Assembly (NCBI RefSeq): GCF_029909975.1
Contig: NZ_CP094516.1
Coordinates: 2,418,001-2,482,000, forward strand
Direction: 5' to 3'
From: Bradyrhizobium sp. ISRA430
GTDB taxonomy: Bacteria; Pseudomonadota; Alphaproteobacteria; Rhizobiales; Xanthobacteraceae
Length of the DNA stretch: 64,000 bases
The position numbers were made by a program, and so were the translations under genes. Below are positions 28,313 to 36,993 of the stretch, in pieces. A model generated the notes under the pieces. That model made no database searches, was not told the DNA's origin, and saw nothing but the letters and a program-made list of their open reading frames with translations. The stretch's first letter is position 1. The number at the start of each line of letters is the position of its first letter.

Positions 28313-28933
28313 ATGCGTTTGGCCATTTACACCGGAATATTACTGGCTGGCGGTTTCACCTGTTTGACCACGGCGCGCGCGGCCGATCCCACTGGCGACT
28401 GGCGGGTCGCCGACGGCGTCGCCAACATCCGCGTCGCGCAATGCAATGGCAGCATGTGGGGCGCAGTTTCCTGGGAAAAGCAGCCCGGCGGCCGCGACGA
28501 AAACAACCCGGATGTCTCAAAAAAGAACAGGCCGACGCTGGGCATGCCGACCCTGATCGACATGAAGAAAAAGTCCGGCGCCGAGCAGTGGGAAGGTCAG
28601 GTCTATAACGCCAAGGACGGCCAGCTCTACAGCGCGACCATCACCCCCGTCGGCACCGACCAGCTCGAGATCAAAGGCTGCGTGCTGGGCTTCCTGTGCG
28701 GCGGCGAGACCTGGACCCGGGTCAGCCCGCCGATTCCCGCCAGCCCCGCCATGATCAAGGGTGCGCCGAAGTCGACCGGCGCTGCGCCAAAAGCCGGAGC
28801 CACGACAGGTGCGACCGCGCCTGCGCCCGGAACTGCAAAGAGCGCTGGCGCGTCCAAGCCCGGTCAGAAGAGTGCCGCCGACCCTGTCGGCGACATCTGC
28901 CTACTCCCTGAGATTGCGGGGTTTACCCATTAG
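28313..28933 (+). CDS. Secreted DUF2147 protein
   Basis: A 206-residue exported protein. The signal peptide is MRLAIYTGILLAGGFTCLTTARA. The DUF2147 domain covers about residues 25-140 (DPTGDWRVADGVANIRV, GQVYNAKDGQLYSATITP, GCVLGFLCGGETWTRV). A low-complexity Ala/Gly/Lys/Thr/Pro tail of about 55 residues follows. The ATG at 28313 has GAGGGA upstream. The function of the domain is unknown; it is usually periplasmic. The 3' end overlaps the convergent hpnN 3' end by 33 bp. Divergent from hpnO. Confidence 0.85.
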   Translation: MRLAIYTGILLAGGFTCLTTARAADPTGDWRVADGVANIRVAQCNGSMWGAVSWEKQPGGRDENNPDVSKKNRPTLGMPTLIDMKKKSGAEQWEGQVYNAKDGQLYSATITPVGTDQLEIKGCVLGFLCGGETWTRVSPPIPASPAMIKGAPKSTGAAPKAGATTGATAPAPGTAKSAGASKPGQKSAADPVGDICLLPEIAGFTH

Positions 28934-31489
28934 GGCTGGCTGGAACAGCAGCACGGCGGCAAGCGTCGTCACCAGCGACAGCGCCAGCAGCTTTCCCATG
29001 CTGGATGTGCCGGGATGGCTCGACAGCCACAGGCTGCCGAACGCGGTCGCTGTCGTCAGCGCGCTGAAGAAGATCGCGCGTGTCAGACTGGTCTGCAGCA
29101 GATTCGTTCTGCCGGAGCGCCAGGCGACGACATAGTAGATCTTGAAGGCGACGCCGACGCCGAGCAGCAGCGGGAACGCGACGATATTGGCGAAGTTGAG
29201 CGGCAGGCCGATCAGCACGCAGATCTCGAGCGTCACGGCACCGGCGACCAGCAGCGGCACCAGCGTCATCAACACGTCGACGAACCGGCGCAGCGTGATC
29301 CACAGCAACAGGCCGATCACTAGCAGCGCGTAAATGCCGGCGTGGATGAACGCCTTCACCACGGTATCGCCGGATTTGAGGATGGAGACCGGTCCGCCGA
29401 TCGCGGTCGGCTCGGCCGCGAGCACGGCGGCCGCGAATTTGCGCAGGGTGTCGTTGTCGTTGGGGTCGCCCTTGGGCAGCGCCTCGACACGGATGATCCC
29501 GTCCTTGCTCTTCCAGGCGTTGACGAGATCGGCAGGCAGCGACTTCAGGGTGACGGGTTCGGCCTGCAGCGCGTTCCTGAGCTGATTGAACACGATCTTC
29601 ATCGGCGTGACGAAGACGTCCTGCGCCTTGTTGCGCGTGGCTTCATCCGCATTGGCGAGCTTCTCGAGCGCGTCCGCGAGCCGGCGTGAGGCGACCGCAC
29701 CCGGGCCCTTCGCATCGCCTGCCGTCCTGCGCAAATTGTCGACCGAGGATTTCAGCGACTCGACGTTCTCCTGGTCCGACGGCGCCGCATCGATCTGGTC
29801 CGGATTGAGCGCGGGGTTCAGCACCTTGGCGCCCTGCGCGATCAGCTTCAGCTTCGGTTGCTGGTCCTGCGGCACGAAGCTGTCGAGCGACATCACCCGC
29901 AGCACTTCGGGCACCTTCTCCAGCCTGGCCTCGACCTGCCTCGCCTGCTCCTCGGACGTGGTCATCACGTTGATGGCGTTGGCGCCGGTGTTCGGATCCT
30001 TGCGCAGGTCGAGGAAGGTCGCGATCGATTCGGCGTTCGGGTTGCGCAGGTTCATCGGGTTGAAGTCGAACTTCATGAAGTAGAGCAGCGGCAGACCGCC
30101 GAGCGCGAGCAGCAGCGTGCCGCCCACGATCACCACGCGGTGCTTCTCCAGGAAGTGATCGAGCGGCGCCAGGAAGGCATAGCCGACCGGCTCCTTCTCG
30201 CCGGGCGGGTTCAGAAGCTTCAGAAGCGCGGGCAGCACCGTGATGCTGGAAAGGAACGCCACCAGCATGCCGACGCCGGCGATCTGGCCGAGCTCGGAGA
30301 TGCCCTTATAGTCGGTCGGCATGAAGCAGAGGAAGCCGGCGGCGGTCGCCATCGCCGCGAGCGACAGCGGCACCGCGGAGCGCTTTGCGGCCAGCACCAG
30401 CGCGCCCGAGAGATCGCCGTGCTTGAAGCGCTCCGAGCGGTAACGGACGCTGTACTGGATACCGAAATCGACGCCGAGACCCACGAACAGCACGGCGAAC
30501 GCGATCGACAGCAGATTGAGCGAACCGACCATCATCAGGCCGGCGGCGGTGGTCACCGCGAGGCCAATGAACAGGTTGACGAACACCGCGAAGATGATCT
30601 TCGCCGAATGCAGCGCAAGCCAGAGAATGAACAGCACGACCACAACGGTGCCGATACCGTTCACGACGGCGCCTTCCTGGACGGTGGCGTATTCCTCGTT
30701 GGCGATCGGGACCGGACCTGTCAGCCGAACCTGCGCCTGGTACTTGGCCGGAAAATCGAGGTCCGCCGCCGCTTTCCGGATCGCGTCGGTCGCGCCCTTG
30801 CCCGGCTCCAGCGCGTTGTAGTCGAGGATCGGCTTGAACTCGATGAAGGCGCGCTTATCCGAATCCGACAGCGGCTCGTCGCTGACGAGCTCACGCCAGG
30901 AGAAGGTCGCATTGCCCTTGTTGAGCACGGTCTCGACGGTCTGCGCGATCATATTGAACGGCCGCTCAGTGCTGTCGAGCTTCACCTGCCCCCGCTTGAC
31001 GCCGGCAAGCCCGGTCTCGAGCGCGCCGGTCAGGCCGCGAATCGAGGGATCGCCCGCCATGATCTCGATCAGCGGGGCCGCGGATTCGAACTGGCCGGTG
31101 GCCTTGGCGACCTCTTCGGTCGGAAGGAACAGAAAGCCGTTTCTCTCGAAGAACTCGCCGGAGCCGAGCTGCTGCATCGACTGGAAGTTGGTCTTGTCGT
31201 CCTTGAGCTTGGTATAGAGCGCGTCCGCCGCGGCAGTCGCCATCTCCGGCGTCTTCGCCTCCACGACCGCCAAAATCGTCGCGTCGCGGTCGAAGGCGCG
31301 GTCGAACTGCTGGTCGCGCTGCCGCCAATCGAGATTTTGCGAGATAAGGGAATTGATGTCGGTGTTGATGGCGAAATGACGCGCAGCGTAATAGCCCCCC
31401 GCGACCGCCAAAAGGAGCCCGAGGACGACAACGAGGGAAGCAAACCGGGTACAGGCCCTGACGACGGCGACGACTACGCTCTGCAGCAC
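28901..31489 (-). CDS. hpnN: HpnN, hopanoid RND transporter
   Basis: An 862-residue inner-membrane RND/MMPL protein with two repeats of one helix, a large periplasmic domain and five to six helices. TM1 lies near residues 17-37 (ASLVVVLGLLLAVAGGYYAA) and the second-half helices start near 455 (VVIVGGTLLLALGGLPLLY). SIAFAVLFVGLGVDFGIQYSVRYR is the characteristic TM4 segment. HpnN moves hopanoids toward the outer membrane in Rhodopseudomonas. The start appears to be a GTG at 31489. It is divergent from ispH with a 461-bp gap. Its last 11 codons are shared with the opposite-strand DUF2147 gene. Confidence 0.93.
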   Translation of the reverse strand: MLQSVVVAVVRACTRFASLVVVLGLLLAVAGGYYAARHFAINTDINSLISQNLDWRQRDQQFDRAFDRDATILAVVEAKTPEMATAAADALYTKLKDDKTNFQSMQQLGSGEFFERNGFLFLPTEEVAKATGQFESAAPLIEIMAGDPSIRGLTGALETGLAGVKRGQVKLDSTERPFNMIAQTVETVLNKGNATFSWRELVSDEPLSDSDKRAFIEFKPILDYNALEPGKGATDAIRKAAADLDFPAKYQAQVRLTGPVPIANEEYATVQEGAVVNGIGTVVVVLFILWLALHSAKIIFAVFVNLFIGLAVTTAAGLMMVGSLNLLSIAFAVLFVGLGVDFGIQYSVRYRSERFKHGDLSGALVLAAKRSAVPLSLAAMATAAGFLCFMPTDYKGISELGQIAGVGMLVAFLSSITVLPALLKLLNPPGEKEPVGYAFLAPLDHFLEKHRVVIVGGTLLLALGGLPLLYFMKFDFNPMNLRNPNAESIATFLDLRKDPNTGANAINVMTTSEEQARQVEARLEKVPEVLRVMSLDSFVPQDQQPKLKLIAQGAKVLNPALNPDQIDAAPSDQENVESLKSSVDNLRRTAGDAKGPGAVASRRLADALEKLANADEATRNKAQDVFVTPMKIVFNQLRNALQAEPVTLKSLPADLVNAWKSKDGIIRVEALPKGDPNDNDTLRKFAAAVLAAEPTAIGGPVSILKSGDTVVKAFIHAGIYALLVIGLLLWITLRRFVDVLMTLVPLLVAGAVTLEICVLIGLPLNFANIVAFPLLLGVGVAFKIYYVVAWRSGRTNLLQTSLTRAIFFSALTTATAFGSLWLSSHPGTSSMGKLLALSLVTTLAAVLLFQPALMGKPRNLRE

Positions 31490-31950
31490 ATCTATTCTTT
31501 CTGGTGTTAACCGGAAACGCCCGCTGTTTATCGGAGTTCCCTGGCGAAACCTATTGCTGTTTTGAGTGGTTCTCGTCGGAGGAAGGTTCGAAGCAAACGA
31601 CGGGAGACCAATGGCAAAATCATGCGGGACGGTCGGTATAGCCGGCGAGTTGAGGCGGGAAAGTGACGATGGAGTGAGGACAAATGCCGCTCCCTTCGTC
31701 TTTGATCGTTCCTACCATAATACCGTCAAGGCTATCGGAGATGGAACTCGAGGCGCATTCCGCCTTTCCTCGGGGCCGATTTTTTGACACAAAGTGCTGC
31801 GCCTCCATGCACCTGGAACCCGGACGGGTGTGTCGTTACCGCGCATGCGCGAAACCAATGGTGCGGATATTGCAACTCATCATTGGTCGGGAACGGGGCG
31901 CTGCCGGCCACAATTGAGCGGATTGGTGCGATTTGCGTGATGGACGTCCA
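31490..31950. other. Long divergent promoter region of hpnN and ispH, no gene seen
   Basis: About 460 bp with lower GC than its neighbours. Only short frames without ribosome-binding sites or family resemblance are present. It must contain the promoters of hpnN (minus) and ispH-hpnH (plus). Confidence 0.6.
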
Positions 31951-32877
31951 ATGGAAGTTTTTCTAGCGCAGCCACGCGGCTTTTGCGCGGGCGTGGTGCG
32001 TGCGATCGAGATCGTGGAACGGGCCCTGGAGAAGTACGGCCCGCCCGTCTACGTGCGCCATGAGATCGTGCACAACAAACACGTCGTCGAAAGCCTGAAG
32101 AGCAAGGGCGCGATCTTCGTCGAGGAACTGTCCGAAGTTCCAGCCAAGGCGGTGACCGTGTTCAGCGCCCATGGCGTCGCCCGCAGCGTCGAGGAAGAGG
32201 CCGCCGCGCGCGACCTTCCGGTGCTGAACGCCACCTGTCCCCTGGTCACGAAAGTTCACAATCAGGGGAAGCGCTACATCACCAAGGGCCGCACCCTGAT
32301 CCTGATCGGACATGCGGGTCATCCCGAAGTTGAGGGTACGATGGGCCAGGTTCCGGGCCCTGTGCTGCTCGTGCAAAGCGTTGAAGAGGTTAACGCCTTG
32401 ACGCTGCCGGCAGATGCGCCAGTGGCCTACATCACCCAAACCACGCTCTCGGTCGATGATACCAAGGACATCATTGCGGCCCTCCAGGCCCGATTTACAG
32501 ATATTCAAGGCCCGGATATCCGGGATATCTGCTATGCGACACAGAACCGCCAATCTGCGGTAAGGAACTTGAGCAAGCTGGTCGACGTGATTTTGGTGGT
32601 GGGCGCCGCCAACAGCTCGAACTCGAACCGGCTCCGCGAAATCGGCACTGAGGCCGGCGTCGCGAGTTATCTGATCGCCGATGGCCGCGAGCTCAATCCG
32701 CAATGGTTGAAAGGTGCAAGGACCGTCGGCATCACGGCTGGCGCTTCGGCGCCTGAGGTGCTCGTGGATGACGTGATCGAAGCGCTGCGGCGGATCGGAC
32801 CGGTGACGGTCTCCGTGCTGCCCGGCCGCGAGGAAGACATCGAATTCCGGCTTCCGGCCGAACTGGCTGCAAGCTGA
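31951..32877 (+). CDS. ispH: IspH, 4-hydroxy-3-methylbut-2-enyl diphosphate reductase
   Basis: A 308-residue Fe-S enzyme making IPP and DMAPP in the last step of the MEP pathway. The cluster cysteines are Cys12 (RGFCAGV), Cys96 (NATCPLV) and Cys194 ([10 protein letters not shown]). Substrate residues His41, His74, His124 and Glu126 sit at the same numbers as in the E. coli enzyme. The start is taken at the ATG at 31951; a TTG six codons earlier is possible and the ribosome-binding site is weak. It is 35 bp before hpnH on the same strand, so its product feeds the hopanoid route. Confidence 0.95.
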   Translation: MEVFLAQPRGFCAGVVRAIEIVERALEKYGPPVYVRHEIVHNKHVVESLKSKGAIFVEELSEVPAKAVTVFSAHGVARSVEEEAAARDLPVLNATCPLVTKVHNQGKRYITKGRTLILIGHAGHPEVEGTMGQVPGPVLLVQSVEEVNALTLPADAPVAYITQTTLSVDDTKDIIAALQARFTDIQGPDIRDICYATQNRQSAVRNLSKLVDVILVVGAANSSNSNRLREIGTEAGVASYLIADGRELNPQWLKGARTVGITAGASAPEVLVDDVIEALRRIGPVTVSVLPGREEDIEFRLPAELAAS

Positions 32878-32912
32878 CCTACCCGAATTCCAAGCCCAGA
32901 AAGAAACGTGTG

Positions 32913-34073
32913 ATGGCAATACCCTTCTTCAAGGAAATGCGTATCGGCGGCTATTTGCTCAAGCAGAAACTGCTTGGCCGCAAGCGCTATCCGCTCGTGT
33001 TGATGCTGGAGCCGCTGTTTCGCTGCAACCTCGCCTGCGCCGGCTGCGGCAAGATCGATTACCCGGATGCGATCCTCAACCGCCGCATGTCCGCACAGGA
33101 GTGCTGGGACGCGGCTGACGAGTGCGGCGCGCCGATGGTCGCCATTCCCGGCGGCGAGCCGCTGATCCACAAGGAGATCGGCGAGATCGTGCGTGGCCTC
33201 GTCGCGCGCAAGAAGTTCGTCTCGCTCTGCACCAACGCGCTGCTGCTCGAGAAGAAGCTCGATCTGTTCGAACCCTCCCCTTACCTGTTCTTCTCGGTGC
33301 ATCTCGACGGCCTGCGTGACCACCACGACAAGGCCGTTTCGCAGAAGGGCGTGTTCGATCGCGCCGTGTCCGCGATCAAGGCGGCGAAGGCGCGCGGCTT
33401 CACCGTCAACGTCAACGCCACGATCTTCGACGGCCATCCGGCCGAAGAGATCGCGAAGTACCTCGACTTCTGCGCCGAGCTCGGCGTCGGCGTGTCGATG
33501 TCGCCGGGCTATGCCTATGAGCGTGCGCCCGACCAGGAGCACTTCCTCAACCGCACCAAGACCAAGAAGCTGTTCCGCGACGTCTTCGCGCTAGGCAAGG
33601 GCAAGAAGTGGAACTTCATGCATTCCGGCCTCTTCCTGGATTTCCTCGCAGGCAACCAGGAATATGAGTGCACCCCGTGGGGCATGCCCGCGCGCAACAT
33701 CTTTGGCTGGCAGAAGCCCTGCTACCTGCTGGGTGAAGGCTACGCCAAGACCTTCAAGGAGCTGATGGAGACCACCGACTGGGATTCCTACGGCACCGGC
33801 CGCTACGAAAAGTGCGCCGACTGCATGGCGCATTGCGGCTACGAGCCGACCGCGGCCACTGCGGCTCTCAACAACCCGCTGAAGGCGATGTGGGTGTCGC
33901 TGCGCGGCATCAAGACCTCGGGGCCGATGGCGCCGGAGATCGACATGTCCAAGCAGCGCCCGGCGCAGTACATCTTCTCCGAGCAGGTCCAGAAGAAGCT
34001 CTCGGAAATCCGCCGCGACGAGGCGCTCGCCGCCCAGCAGAAGGCCGCTCAGAAGGCATCGACCGCCGCGTAG
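32913..34073 (+). CDS. hpnH: HpnH, radical SAM adenosylhopane synthase
   Basis: A 386-residue radical SAM enzyme that joins the 5'-deoxyadenosyl group to diploptene, giving adenosylhopane, the first side-chain step. The 4Fe-4S motif is CNLACAGC (Cys38, Cys42, Cys45). The C-terminal half has a further Cys-rich part (KCADCMAHCGYEPTAA) and a conserved SLRGIKTSGPMAPEIDM stretch. The start is the ATG at 32913, directly after a GTG that is also possible. Follows ispH in an apparent two-gene operon ending at the terminator near 34186. Confidence 0.95.
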   Translation: MAIPFFKEMRIGGYLLKQKLLGRKRYPLVLMLEPLFRCNLACAGCGKIDYPDAILNRRMSAQECWDAADECGAPMVAIPGGEPLIHKEIGEIVRGLVARKKFVSLCTNALLLEKKLDLFEPSPYLFFSVHLDGLRDHHDKAVSQKGVFDRAVSAIKAAKARGFTVNVNATIFDGHPAEEIAKYLDFCAELGVGVSMSPGYAYERAPDQEHFLNRTKTKKLFRDVFALGKGKKWNFMHSGLFLDFLAGNQEYECTPWGMPARNIFGWQKPCYLLGEGYAKTFKELMETTDWDSYGTGRYEKCADCMAHCGYEPTAATAALNNPLKAMWVSLRGIKTSGPMAPEIDMSKQRPAQYIFSEQVQKKLSEIRRDEALAAQQKAAQKASTAA

Positions 34074-34091
34074 GCGCGACCGTCGACCTGA

Positions 34092-34172
34092 AGCCCGGAT
34101 GCAGCCAAGCGAAATCCGGGAGCAAGGTTACTGCAGTCGGCCCCGGATTGCGCTTCGCTCCATCCGGGCTAC
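34092..34172. repeat. 'GTAGCCCGGATG' palindromic repeat
   Basis: The left arm (34092-34120, starting AGCCCGGATGCAGC) and right arm (34141-34172, ending CATCCGGGCTAC) are complementary with a few mismatches. Same family as the elements at 19427 and 62856. It lies just past the hpnH stop. Confidence 0.8.
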
Positions 34173-34185
34173 GCGCATCAAAAGA

Positions 34186-34218
34186 AAAAGGCCCGATCGC
34201 ATCGCGATCGGGCCTTTT
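34186..34218. terminator. Bidirectional intrinsic terminator between hpnH and hpnG
   Basis: A stem of about 14 base pairs (AAAAGGCCCGATCG with CGATCGGGCCTTTT) with A- and T-runs on its two sides. It serves both convergent hopanoid transcripts. Confidence 0.9.
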
Positions 34219-34239
34219 CGTTGGTCCGTTGGTCGCCGC

Positions 34240-34989
34240 TCAGACGGTCTCAGGAACCAGGCCCTCGCCCTCAAGCCCCTCGCTGCCGATCAGGAAGTCG
34301 CGGCAACCGCGCAAGGAGCGCAGCGCGCGGTTGAAATCGATGCCAGTCGAGACCAACGCATGCAGCGTTCCCGGATTGCGTACGATCCCGCGCAGCACGG
34401 CCGCCACGTCGATCTGGCCGTTCGGTTTGATTGCGGCGCGGGCGATCGCCGGCAGCGCGCGGTGGGCGGGGTCGCTGATGACCCGGACCGCGGCAAACGG
34501 AAGCCCGACCTGGGCGGCGTAGGCCGCCGCGATGTGGCTTTCCATGTCCACGGCCGCCGCTCCCGTCTCCAGGTGCAACGCCTCCTTACAGGACCGCCCC
34601 GTGACCACTTGCTCGGCGCCGGCGAGACTGCCGCGCACCACGCGGCGGCGGCCCGATGTCAGGCGGTCGATGAGGTCGTCGCTGAGCGACAGCCCGGCGG
34701 CCCAGCGGGTATCGCCGGAGAGCACTTCGGTCGCCACCACCACGTCTCCAGAGCGCAGCGTCGGGTCGAGCCCGCCGGCCACGCCGAAGGAAATCACGCC
34801 GCGAATCGATTCGGGATCCACCACCGTCAGAAGCGCCCGCAACTGAGTCGGGCTGCTGGAAGAGCAGATGACAGCCATTCCCGGCCCGGCGGCGATGCGG
34901 GCCTCCTGAACCAGTCCAGTCACGATCAATATCGGCCGCGGGTCTATAGCATTACCCGCGGTAATCTCGTCCCCCGTCCCCAAAGTCAC
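34240..34989 (-). CDS. hpnG: HpnG, hopanoid-associated nucleoside phosphorylase
   Basis: A 249-residue member of the purine nucleoside phosphorylase superfamily that removes adenine from adenosylhopane to give (phospho)ribosylhopane. GVISFGVAGGLDPTLRSGDVVVA and AAAVDMESHIAAAYAAQVGLPFAAVRVISDPA are the phosphorylase signatures. The start is a GTG at 34989 whose last two bases overlap the shc stop (GTGA). The longer frame to 35136 runs inside shc. Last gene of the hpnC-D-E-shc-G operon. Confidence 0.92.
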   Translation of the reverse strand: MTLGTGDEITAGNAIDPRPILIVTGLVQEARIAAGPGMAVICSSSSPTQLRALLTVVDPESIRGVISFGVAGGLDPTLRSGDVVVATEVLSGDTRWAAGLSLSDDLIDRLTSGRRRVVRGSLAGAEQVVTGRSCKEALHLETGAAAVDMESHIAAAYAAQVGLPFAAVRVISDPAHRALPAIARAAIKPNGQIDVAAVLRGIVRNPGTLHALVSTGIDFNRALRSLRGCRDFLIGSEGLEGEGLVPETV

Positions 34990-36938
34990 ATTCCGACCCC
35001 TACCACCCTGCTGTTGGTGTTCCGCAAGTTCCGGTACCGCGCCAGTGCCCACAGCGGAAAGAACTTCGGGTAACCATGGTACCGTAGATAGAATACGCGG
35101 GGGAAGCCTGTGGCGGTATACCGCTGCTCGTCCCACAGTCCTTTTTCGTTCTGTGTTGCAATCAGGTACCCTACCCCGCGGGCGACGGCCGGGTGATCGA
35201 CCTCACCGGCCGCCATCAGGGCAAGCAAAGCCCATGCCGTTTGCGAGGCGGTCGAGGGCGCAGCCTCCCAGCCCTTGTAATCCAGCCGGTAGCTGACCGC
35301 GTCCTCACCCCAGCCGCCGTCCTCGTTCTGAATCGAGGCCAGCCAGTCGGCCGCTTTGCGAATCATCGGGTCCTTTTGGTCAACGCCGGCCATGTTCAGG
35401 GCGCACAGCACCGACCAGGTGCCATAGATGAAGTTCATGCCCCAGCGGCCATACCAGGACCCCTCGGGGTGCTGGGTGCGCCGGAGATAGGCGACCCCGT
35501 CGGCCACGTGCTTGCTCGTCTTTTCGGTCTGTCCGAGCTGAGCCAGCATCGAGATGCAGCGGGCGGTCACGTCCTCGGTCGGCGGATCGAGCAGCGCGCC
35601 GTGGTCGGAGAACGGGATATTGTTCAGATAGTACTCGAGGTTATTCACGTCGAAGGCAGCCCAGCCGCCGTCGTCGCTCTGCATGCCCTCGATCCACTCC
35701 CGGCCGCGGTCGATCGCCGCATCATAGCCTGCGATCCCGTGCTCGCGGCGCATGCGGTCCATCGACATCACCACGACGGCGGTGTCGTCGAGATCGGGAT
35801 AGTGGGCGTTGTTGTACTGGAAGGCCCAGCCGCCCGGCCGGGTCTCGGGCCGCTTCACGGCCCAGTCGCCCTTCACGTCCAGGACCTGCTTGGGGATCAG
35901 CCAGTCGAGCCCCTGCTTCGCCGCGGGCACCGCTTGCGGGCCGCCGGCTTCCAGCAGGGCGTGGGCAGTCAGCGTGGTGTCCCACACCGGCGAGACGCAG
36001 GGCTGGCAATAGGCCTCGTCGTCCTTGATGACGAGCAGCTTGTCGAGACCGCGGCGCGTCGCGGCGCGCGGGGGATAGTTCTCGTCCTTGCCGAGCGCAT
36101 CGTACATCATGACGATGTTCGCCATGGGCGGATAGATCGCACCCATGCCGTCCTCGCCGTTGAGCCGCTCCTCAGTGAAGGCGAGCGCGGCATCGATCGC
36201 ACGCTTGCGCAGGCTCTTCGGAAACATCGGCTCGACCGCGCGCAAGATATGTTCAAGTGCACGGAACAGCAGGAACCAGGCCATGCTCTGATGCGGTGCC
36301 TTTGCGGTCATGCCGATCGAGCGCGGATCCTGAAGAAACAGCTCGTCGATGCCGACGCCCTTCGGATTCCGCGCGCGCGGCTTCAGCGCCGCAAGCACCA
36401 AGAGCGGCACCATGGTGGTGCGCGCCCAATAGGAAATCTTGTTGAGATGGAACGGCGACCAGAACGGCAGCAGCACGATCTCGACCGGCAGCACCGGCAC
36501 CGCGCGCCAGGTCACGACGCCGAACATCGCGAGTGTGAAGCGGGTGAAGACGTTGCTATGAATCGCACCACCGCGCGAGCGGATCGCCTCGCGCGCACGC
36601 ACCATGTGCGGCGCGTCGACGGAGTCGCCAATCATCTTGAGCGCGAAGTAGGCCTTCACGCTGGCGCTCATGTCGAACTCGCCGTCATGCACCAGCGGCC
36701 AGCCGCCATGGGCCCCCTGCACGCGGCGCAGATAATTGCCGATCTTGGCTTCGAGCACGGTGTCGATCGGCTCAGCCAAATGATGGCGCAGCAGGATGTA
36801 CTCGGCCGGAATCGTGCAGTCCGCCTCGAGCTCGAACACCCAGTGGCCGTCGGACTGCTGGAAGCCGAGGACGCCTTGCGTGGCCGACGCAATGCTCGAT
36901 TCCAGGACTTCGCGGTTGGTCGCGTTCACGGAATCCAT
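34986..36938 (-). CDS. shc: Squalene-hopene cyclase (HpnF)
   Basis: A 650-residue monotopic membrane enzyme cyclising squalene to hopene and diplopterol. The catalytic acid motif DLDDTA lies at residues 382-387. Several QW-type repeats are visible (QQSDGHWVFE, QSDDGGWAAFD, QNEDGGWGED, QNEKGLWDEQ). The start is taken at the ATG at 36938 (MDSVNATNR); the frame to 37031 lacks a good ribosome-binding site. It begins 55 bp after hpnE and shares four bases with hpnG. The length matches the family. Confidence 0.97.
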   Translation of the reverse strand: MDSVNATNREVLESSIASATQGVLGFQQSDGHWVFELEADCTIPAEYILLRHHLAEPIDTVLEAKIGNYLRRVQGAHGGWPLVHDGEFDMSASVKAYFALKMIGDSVDAPHMVRAREAIRSRGGAIHSNVFTRFTLAMFGVVTWRAVPVLPVEIVLLPFWSPFHLNKISYWARTTMVPLLVLAALKPRARNPKGVGIDELFLQDPRSIGMTAKAPHQSMAWFLLFRALEHILRAVEPMFPKSLRKRAIDAALAFTEERLNGEDGMGAIYPPMANIVMMYDALGKDENYPPRAATRRGLDKLLVIKDDEAYCQPCVSPVWDTTLTAHALLEAGGPQAVPAAKQGLDWLIPKQVLDVKGDWAVKRPETRPGGWAFQYNNAHYPDLDDTAVVVMSMDRMRREHGIAGYDAAIDRGREWIEGMQSDDGGWAAFDVNNLEYYLNNIPFSDHGALLDPPTEDVTARCISMLAQLGQTEKTSKHVADGVAYLRRTQHPEGSWYGRWGMNFIYGTWSVLCALNMAGVDQKDPMIRKAADWLASIQNEDGGWGEDAVSYRLDYKGWEAAPSTASQTAWALLALMAAGEVDHPAVARGVGYLIATQNEKGLWDEQRYTATGFPRVFYLRYHGYPKFFPLWALARYRNLRNTNSRVVGVGM

Positions 36939-36993
36939 CTCGCTCGATTTCTCCGATAGTTGTTGGGGTAAAATTGACCGGGACGAATGCCCG

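Noticed and set aside
31816..31838. GGAAC followed by CGTT upstream of ispH, resembling an EcfG promoter
   Set aside because: The spacer is 14 bases, too short for the 16-17 of this sigma factor.
31566..31917. Small open frames in the hpnN-ispH gap
   Set aside because: No ribosome-binding sites, no family resemblance, and they overlap one another on both strands.
35193..36959. A 588-codon plus-strand frame across the squalene-hopene cyclase
   Set aside because: Antisense shadow of shc, which has its DLDDTA and QW motifs on the minus strand.
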